Below, piece by piece: positions 14,648 through 20,543 of a stretch of 20,543 bases of DNA. Under the pieces are notes generated by a model, which worked only from the letters and a program-made list of their open reading frames with translations, ran no database searches and was not told the DNA's origin. This DNA comes from an uncultured Lachnospiraceae bacterium. Its GTDB lineage: Bacteria; Bacillota; Clostridia; Lachnospirales; Lachnospiraceae. The stretch's first letter is position 1. The number at the start of each line of letters is the position of its first letter. The translations under genes were made by a program, and so were the position numbers. The stretch lies in the NCBI GenBank assembly GCA_937916415.1, contig CALGGH010000088.1, forward strand, positions 1-20,543, in the 5' to 3' direction.

Positions 14648-17600
14648 ATGCATTCTCATTTTAGCAGGAAACTGGTTTCATTAATGGTTCTGACGGCGCT
14701 TTCGCTTTCACGGCCTCTGTGCGTCCTTGCAACGGAATCTGCGGAAGTGATCGCTGCTGATCCTGAAAGCACCCCGGCAGTGAATGCCGCCGCTGATCAG
14801 ACACTTACGGAGGCTGACGATTCAGAGTACGTCCTGTCTGCGGATCTTGCTGCAGATCCGGCGGTTACCATCACGGGGACGGAAGTGAACGGGGAAAACG
14901 TGGAGGTCACCTTTCATGGCCCCACCAATGAAGATGGAAGCATCAATAATTTCCAGGTCAGTTCGTATTACGTCCGTACGGTAAACGGCCATGACTACAG
15001 GGTGGAAAAGAAAAGCGGGAAAAACTACGTATCCGCACAGACAAACGAAAGCGGCGTCTACAAGTATGAAATCGGCTTCCCCATGAATATGGATCCCTCC
15101 GGGGACAAGCCCGTGTACGTCTATGTCACTACGCAGCATAAGGATGGCACGACGGAGGATTCTCTGCCCTACAGGGTGACGGAGACCCCAAAGAACACGC
15201 AGGAAGGGAGCGGCTACGGGATCACGCTGTCCGTACCTCAGAACGAGACCCTGGGCGTGGAAGAAACGGTTTCCTGGCAATACCGCTACGCCCCGGGAGA
15301 GCCGGAGGACACGGTCAATGAACTTCCGTCGGATGGCCGGTATGGCATCACCTTTGACAAAACCGCCGGGACACTTGTCATTTCCGGGGACTATGACGCG
15401 TCTCTCATGATCAACGGCCCGTGGGATGGCTACGATCTGGAATCCCTGACACTGGCGGACGCGACCTTTGAGAGGATCGATCTGAACAATAACAAGCCCC
15501 TCACGATATATCTCTCCGGGGAAAATGAGGGAGACATCCATCTCGGTGAAAGGAGCGACGTGCTCATTACGGCTGCGGAGGGGAGTTCGGAGAGGCCTTC
15601 GCTTATGGGACGCGTGTTCACGCAGGAGAGTGAAAACAATGATACCTCGAGCCTCATCATGTCGGGTATCGATTATGCTGCGTCAGGGGAGGGCATACTT
15701 GCCGCCGCGGGTGCGGTGGCTTTTGACGGCTGCACGGTAAGAGCGGAGCAGACAGAGGGAACCTCGCAGTACCCCCAGGCACCCATAAGAACCTCGCCGA
15801 CTTCCCGTTACCTGAGCGTGATCAACGGTCAGTCCATTTCCTTTCGGGATACCAATGCGGAAATAAAGACTCGGAGATACGGGGTATATTCAGGTAATGG
15901 GAACGTCAGTTTTGCCTCTTCTGACGTGAAGATCACACATGAGAGTACGGGAAACAGCTCTGAGCATGCCGGGGTATATTGCAATAAGGGAAACGTAACC
16001 GTGGAAGACGAAAGTTCCCTGTCGGTAGATTTGAAGGAGACGGGGGGATACAGGATATACGGAGTGGAGGTAGGCAGTGCGGACGTCATTTCCGTGGATC
16101 CGGACTCCCTGGTGTCGATAGACTGTTCCGCCGGGGGAGAGGACACGACAGTCTATGGGCTATATACGGTGAACGGTACCGTGAGGATCGATGGAACGCT
16201 TACGGAGAAGCTGACCTGCGACTGTGAAACATTAGACGTCAGCAAAACGGTTTACGGTGTGGTGGGGTCTTATTTCGGCATGGACGGAGGAATGGCGAAG
16301 ATCAGCATGGAAGGCAGGAACTCCATGTACGGTGTCTATAGCGGCAATGGTTTGTCGCTGACGGACGGTTCTTTGCTGGAGATTGACGTCATCAGTAAGG
16401 AGACCCGTTCCCGGAGCAACACGATCGTCGGAGTATTTGCGGCGAGTGGAGTGAATGAATACGGAACTGCGATCAACGATTCGAAGGTCAGGGTAAACGC
16501 CTTCCCTGAGGGAGAGTACGCTCCGGACATATATGGGATCAATTTCGGAGGCTCGGTCGCGGATAAAACCGGGGACCTGTCGGGGGCTGACATACAGGTT
16601 GGAATACATGAGAGCGGAGCCGAGTTTACGTCCTCCGGCATCCATGCAGTCTATAACATGAATTCGTACAAGGCGGATGGAGCGAAATTCAGGGTGCGGG
16701 TACCTGCGGATTTTCTTTCGGAGGCAGAGGATACGATCTCCGGGCTTGAGGGCGCGGAGCCTGACATAGCGGCATGTTCCTGCCATGACCGGACGATCGA
16801 TCCGGACTGCTGGGGCGGGGAGGAAGCCCTGCCCGGGGTGGCGGGAAAGCTCACCGTGCACGTGCCGGATGAGATCCTGGGCAAGAAGACGCTTCCTGAT
16901 AAAGCGAGACTTCTTGTGACAGATAAGGACGGCAGAAGATCCGTGATCTGGTCAGGAGGCCTGAACAAAACCCTTACGGCCTATTCCTTTGGTGATAGGG
17001 ACTATCGTCAGGCTGCGCTTGAGATCATTTTGAACGGCGCGTATGAGACGATCGCGGAGTATGCGGGGGCATTTGAAGGCGGGGATGAGATCTGGCTGAG
17101 ATCCGTCGGGGATTTCTGGTATGTGGCAGGGATAACGGTTACCGATGATACGGGAGCCATGGTCCCTCCGGAGGCCTGCACCGTCTCTCTTAAGGATTCC
17201 ATGGGCATTTCCTGCACAGTTCCGGGATTTCTTGCGGAGGGAACTTATACAGCCGTTCTTACTGCGCTGCCCTGTGAAAAACTGTATGACGTGGCTGCCT
17301 TCAACACCTCTTCAAATGCGAAAGTGCGGGTGGAGCGCGAGGGAGAACTGTATCTGACGGGACTTGCCGTCAGAGGACGCTCCGTCACCGTTTCGGGAAG
17401 CGTGCAGGATGATAACGGCAGTTCACTTGCCGGCGTCACGGTAACCGTTGCGCAGAGCCTGTCGAACGGATTCACCGTGACGGAGACGGCACTCACGGAC
17501 AGCACCGGGGGTTATCGTCTGAGACTATACGGTGCTGAAGCCGTGGAAACAGGCTCCGATAACGTCTATTCCCTGTCCTTTGGCTCTTACCTCCTGCTGT

Positions 17601-20281
17601 CCGGGGGAGAGCCCGTGCTTACCAACCGTGTGAACGTTCCCGCCCAGGCAGACGGAGCGGAGCGTGATTTTGTCATGAAGAAGATGCCCGTATCGAAGGT
17701 GGGCGTCAGCTGGGAGACAGAGGTCGAGGATGGCGATGCGGAGACGGCGGAATACGTAAGCCGTCTCGATGGGAGCTTCACCCTGTCGGGGAAGATCGGC
17801 GCGAGAACCCTTCGATCGGAATTTACCGGTACGGGTAATTCCGATTCCTCATCAGGGCTCTGGAATCTCTGGGATAATCGTGACGCGGAGATCCTCCGAA
17901 ACGGGGGAGCGGAGCTTACCGTTTCGCTGACCTCCGGTCTGTACGTGCTGGAGAATGGAAGCGTCTCTCTCGCCCTTGACGGGGAGAATTCCGGGAACGT
18001 CAGGCTTAAACTCCTGCCAAAGGCAGGCATTTACGTGAGGCTTGCCTCGAATTCAAGGGATGCCTCGGGACCCTACAAGGCTCTCTGGTATGACAGTCAG
18101 GGCGCTCTGATCGGAGTAAGTCCCCAGACGGCGATCGTGACAAATACCTATGCCGCTCACTCATTCACTGCCCCGGTGGAGGCATCAGGAGCCTGCACGG
18201 TAGCTGTCATTCCAAAGGCAGAGGAAAATGCAGTAAGTCTCGGGAATCTGGATTCTGACGTGCTCACCTTTTCCGTCAGTCTTGAAAAGAACCGGGGCAT
18301 TTCTGCGGGAAGCCACGTGGTCACCAGCGTCTGCCTTGAAAATGCAAGATTTATCACGAAACCCAATTCCGGAGTCACGGCTCCCGGGAGCTTTATGGGC
18401 AGCAAGGATATCGTGCAGATATCCGGTCATGTCGAGACGGATTACGGAATGGAGGATGCCGCCCTCCTAAGACTCGACTTCAATACCGGAAACGGCGGCG
18501 GCAGCGGAAATACTGCCCTGATATCATATCTTACGGCGGATGCCGACGGCGACGGCGTAAATGAAAGATACGAAGTTCAGACGAACGGAGGCACCTACAA
18601 TGGAAGCTATGTTGACTTTGAGACAACGGGGATCACGCTTCCCATTGATTTTACGATCTATGCAAGTCCTGTCGGAACGGACAGGGATATGAGGGTCAGG
18701 ATAACCGGAGAGATCACGGCGGACAAAGGAACCTGGCATGACGAACTGATCGGGGACGTAACGGTGAGAAGGCCCGGCATGCTTCTGGAGGCTCCCGCAA
18801 GAACCGCGGAGGAGGAAATTCCGGTGAAAGGGACGGCCCCTGCCGGTGCCTCGGTCGACGTCTATGACGGAGCACTGATCGCCGGCAGTACGGAGGCGGG
18901 CACCGACGGGAAATGGTCCCTCTCCCTGAAGCTCTTAAAATGCAGCTCTTCAAGGGCAACGAGACATGAGCTGTACGCCGTGTCGGGAGGAACAACGTCG
19001 GAAAGCGCCTGGGTGGTTCACAGCCCTGAAGGTGCCTCCCTGAAAAGGACGGGCTTCTATCTGGGCGGAAAATATCTGGATGCCGCGGGTTCCTATATGT
19101 GGTACGCCTCCTACGAAAGATCCGGAGCCAGAGTGAAGCTGGAGGCGGAATTTGACAACCCGGACAGCCTGAGGACGGATTATTCAGATCCGGAGCTTAT
19201 GCTGGAGGCACCCTTCGATCAGCCGGTGCTCTTTAGCGTAAAGCTTCTGAACGGGGAGATCCTCTATTACGCCGGCGTAAGGAAGGGGAGCACCGGGGTT
19301 TTCTCCTCGACGGAATTTACGGTTTACAGTCCGGTCGTGTCCGTAGATGTCATGTATCAGGATCAGGGGGACGTCTACTATACGGAGGAAGGCGGGATCC
19401 TGACTGCGGTTTCCGATATTTCCGAGGTTTGCGCCGAGGCGGGCGTGTCGAGATCCTATACGGCCGGAGAGGTGTCGGCACTCAGGGAGGATCTGGAATC
19501 ACAGGGCTTCATATTTAAGGATAATACAGATCCGGGAGCGACGATGACGGCCGCAGCCTATGCGGAAAAGCTGTGGAATGACATGGGGAGAGAGCCGAAC
19601 CCCGATGAGGCCCTCATTGTCATGGCCGTGAGAAGCGTGTCTGAAGCGGTGGCCCGGGCGGACACTGCCTACGCCGGGGAGGTAGCCGCCGCGGATTCTG
19701 AGAACACCCTGCTCGTGAAGAACGTGGTAACGGACAGCGGAACTGACGGTTATGAGGATCTGGGCTTTGGATGGTACGGCGACGACGGTGCCTTTGGCTT
19801 CCGGCTTTTCCGGGGAACCGTGGAGGGCAGCACGACTTACGTGGAGACCATTTACTTCGTATCCCGAAGGGGCGGCATCCTGCCCGCAAACAGTCAGGGT
19901 ACGAAAAAGGATGAGGTCATCCGGACTTCGGCTGCTTCCGAAAGCATCATGAATCTCGGGGATGACGGCTGGGAGGGAACGGCCTCTGCCTTTGGGGATT
20001 TCTTCAGCGGACTGAGCGTGCTGGCGGGTTATTCCGGGAAGCAGCTCATGCAGACGGGCAGCAAGGTGCTGGGAGGCATAGGCATGCTGCTGGGAATCCC
20101 CGATTCCGTAAAGCGTGATGCAGAGACGACTGACTGGACCATGGATGTCGTGCAGGCGATCGATACGCCCTGCTTTAAGATACTTCCCGCTCAGACGAAA
20201 CTGTGCATGATGAACAAAATGAACAGCACGATCGATCAGTGCATCAGGGCACGCGATACCAATTTCTGGATGACCTTTACC
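14648..20281 (+). CDS. Giant secreted multidomain surface protein, 3' end lost
   Basis: One uninterrupted frame of 1878 codons. The signal peptide is MHSHFSRKL plus a hydrophobic core ending CVLA near residue 25. Residues about 400-640 hold a degenerate repeat of the YGVYSGNG-x-VSF type (YGVYSGNG, AGVYCNKG, YGLYTVNG, YGVYSGNG, VGVFAASG, YGINFGG), pointing to a right-handed beta-helix. About 905-965 is a carboxypeptidase-regulatory-like beta-sandwich (VSGSVQDDNGSSLAGVTVTV). DADGDGVNE at 1298-1306 is a calcium-binding thrombospondin type 3-like loop. About 1390-1435 is a bacterial Ig-like domain (VKGTAPAGASVDVYDG). No sortase or S-layer anchor is seen because the true C-terminus is absent. Likely an adhesin or surface glycan-interacting protein. 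The frame stays open past 20281 only because an unrelated fragment is joined there. Confidence 0.8.
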
Positions 20282-20506
20282 AACATCGGCTCCGGCATCC
20301 TGCGCGCGGTGGGCGACTCGCGCGGACCGCTGTATATCCTCGCGCTTACGAGCGGCCTGAACGTCCTGCTGGACGTGCTGTTTGTGGGCGTGTTCCATTG
20401 GGGGACCGCCGGCGTGGGCGCCGCGCCCATTTTTGCTCAGGGTATATCCGTCCTGCTGGTGCACCGGATGATCCGGCGGCACATGCAGACCCGCGCGGTG
20501 GACCTG
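20282..20506 (+). CDS. Fragment of a MATE-family efflux transporter joined by chimeric assembly
   Basis: 75 codons reading NIGSGILRAVGDSRGPLYIL, then a hydrophobic span with GLNVLLDVLFVGVFHWGTAGVGAAPIFAQG. This is the conserved mid-protein motif of MATE Na+/drug antiporters (ILRAxGDSxxPL). It has neither the gene's start nor its end, has no relation to the secreted protein it is fused to, and is clearly GC-richer with CGC/CGG arginine codons. It is in frame with the upstream gene, which can happen by chance. It ends exactly where sequencing adapter begins, so it is most likely one misjoined read. The exact junction is uncertain by about 10 bases. Confidence 0.8.
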
Positions 20507-20543
20507 AGATCGGAAGAGCGTCGTGTAGGGAAAGAGGGTAGAT
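20507..20543. other. Illumina adapter sequence
   Basis: From AGATCGGAAGAGC onward, 36 of the 37 bases match the reverse complement of the Illumina universal/TruSeq read adapter; the only difference is G for T at 20537. This is not biological DNA. It marks the contig end as untrimmed read-through. Confidence 0.98.

Noticed and set aside
19499..20482. 327-codon minus-strand frame near the window end
   Set aside because: It runs antisense to the secreted protein and across the chimeric join; no recognisable domain.
20203..20541. 112-codon plus-strand frame ending in a GRASCRERG-like peptide
   Set aside because: The tail is translated Illumina adapter and the frame crosses the misassembly.
14648..20543. 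Natural fusion of an adhesin to a transporter
   Set aside because: The transporter part lacks both ends, differs in base composition and stops exactly at adapter, so a misjoined read is the simpler explanation.

Overview
The window looks like the end of a draft contig from an anaerobic Firmicute, most likely a Lachnospiraceae relative from gut or rumen. This is inferred from protein styles (Lachnospiraceae-type Eda with a C-terminal VOC domain, an AAA-ATPase/PD-(D/E)XK gene, a 12-TM LuxR regulator), strong AGGAGG-type ribosome sites and AGG-rich arginine codon use. No rRNA or tRNA is present to fix the taxonomy. All intact genes are on the plus strand.

Layout: (1) 1-2076, an AT-rich lone gene for an HTH-AAA-ATPase-PDDEXK protein behind an excellent promoter overlapped by a perfect inverted repeat. 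(2) 2077-2595, a scar holding two head-to-head fragments of a small coiled-coil protein, then a -10 box and a strong palindrome ahead of the next operon. (3) 2596-9146, a hexuronate operon in the order eda-kdgK-uxaC-uxaB-uxaA. It encodes every step from galacturonate to pyruvate plus glyceraldehyde-3-phosphate, but no transporter, regulator or uxuA/uxuB branch. (4) 9147-9516, a non-coding stretch with a terminator-like hairpin, a second diverged copy of that hairpin, a five-copy 25-bp tandem array that appears to have grown from its right arm, and a promoter. (5) 9517-12845, a tight three-gene operon: an exported protein with four copies of an unrecognised ~64-residue domain, a MotA/ExbB/ZorA-like channel protein, and an OmpA/MotB/ZorB-like protein with an 11-heptad coiled coil. 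No Zorya effector follows. This is the best candidate here for an undescribed system. (6) 12846-13098, an unrecognised open-frame remnant. (7) 13099-14487, a membrane-bound LuxR-type regulator. (8) 14648-20281, a giant secreted multidomain protein whose Shine-Dalgarno lies in a predicted hairpin.

The last ~260 bases are not genuine continuation. From about 20282 the sequence becomes a GC-rich MATE transporter fragment, and from 20507 to the end it is Illumina adapter. The true 3' end of the giant gene is therefore missing, and anything called across 20270-20543 is an artefact.
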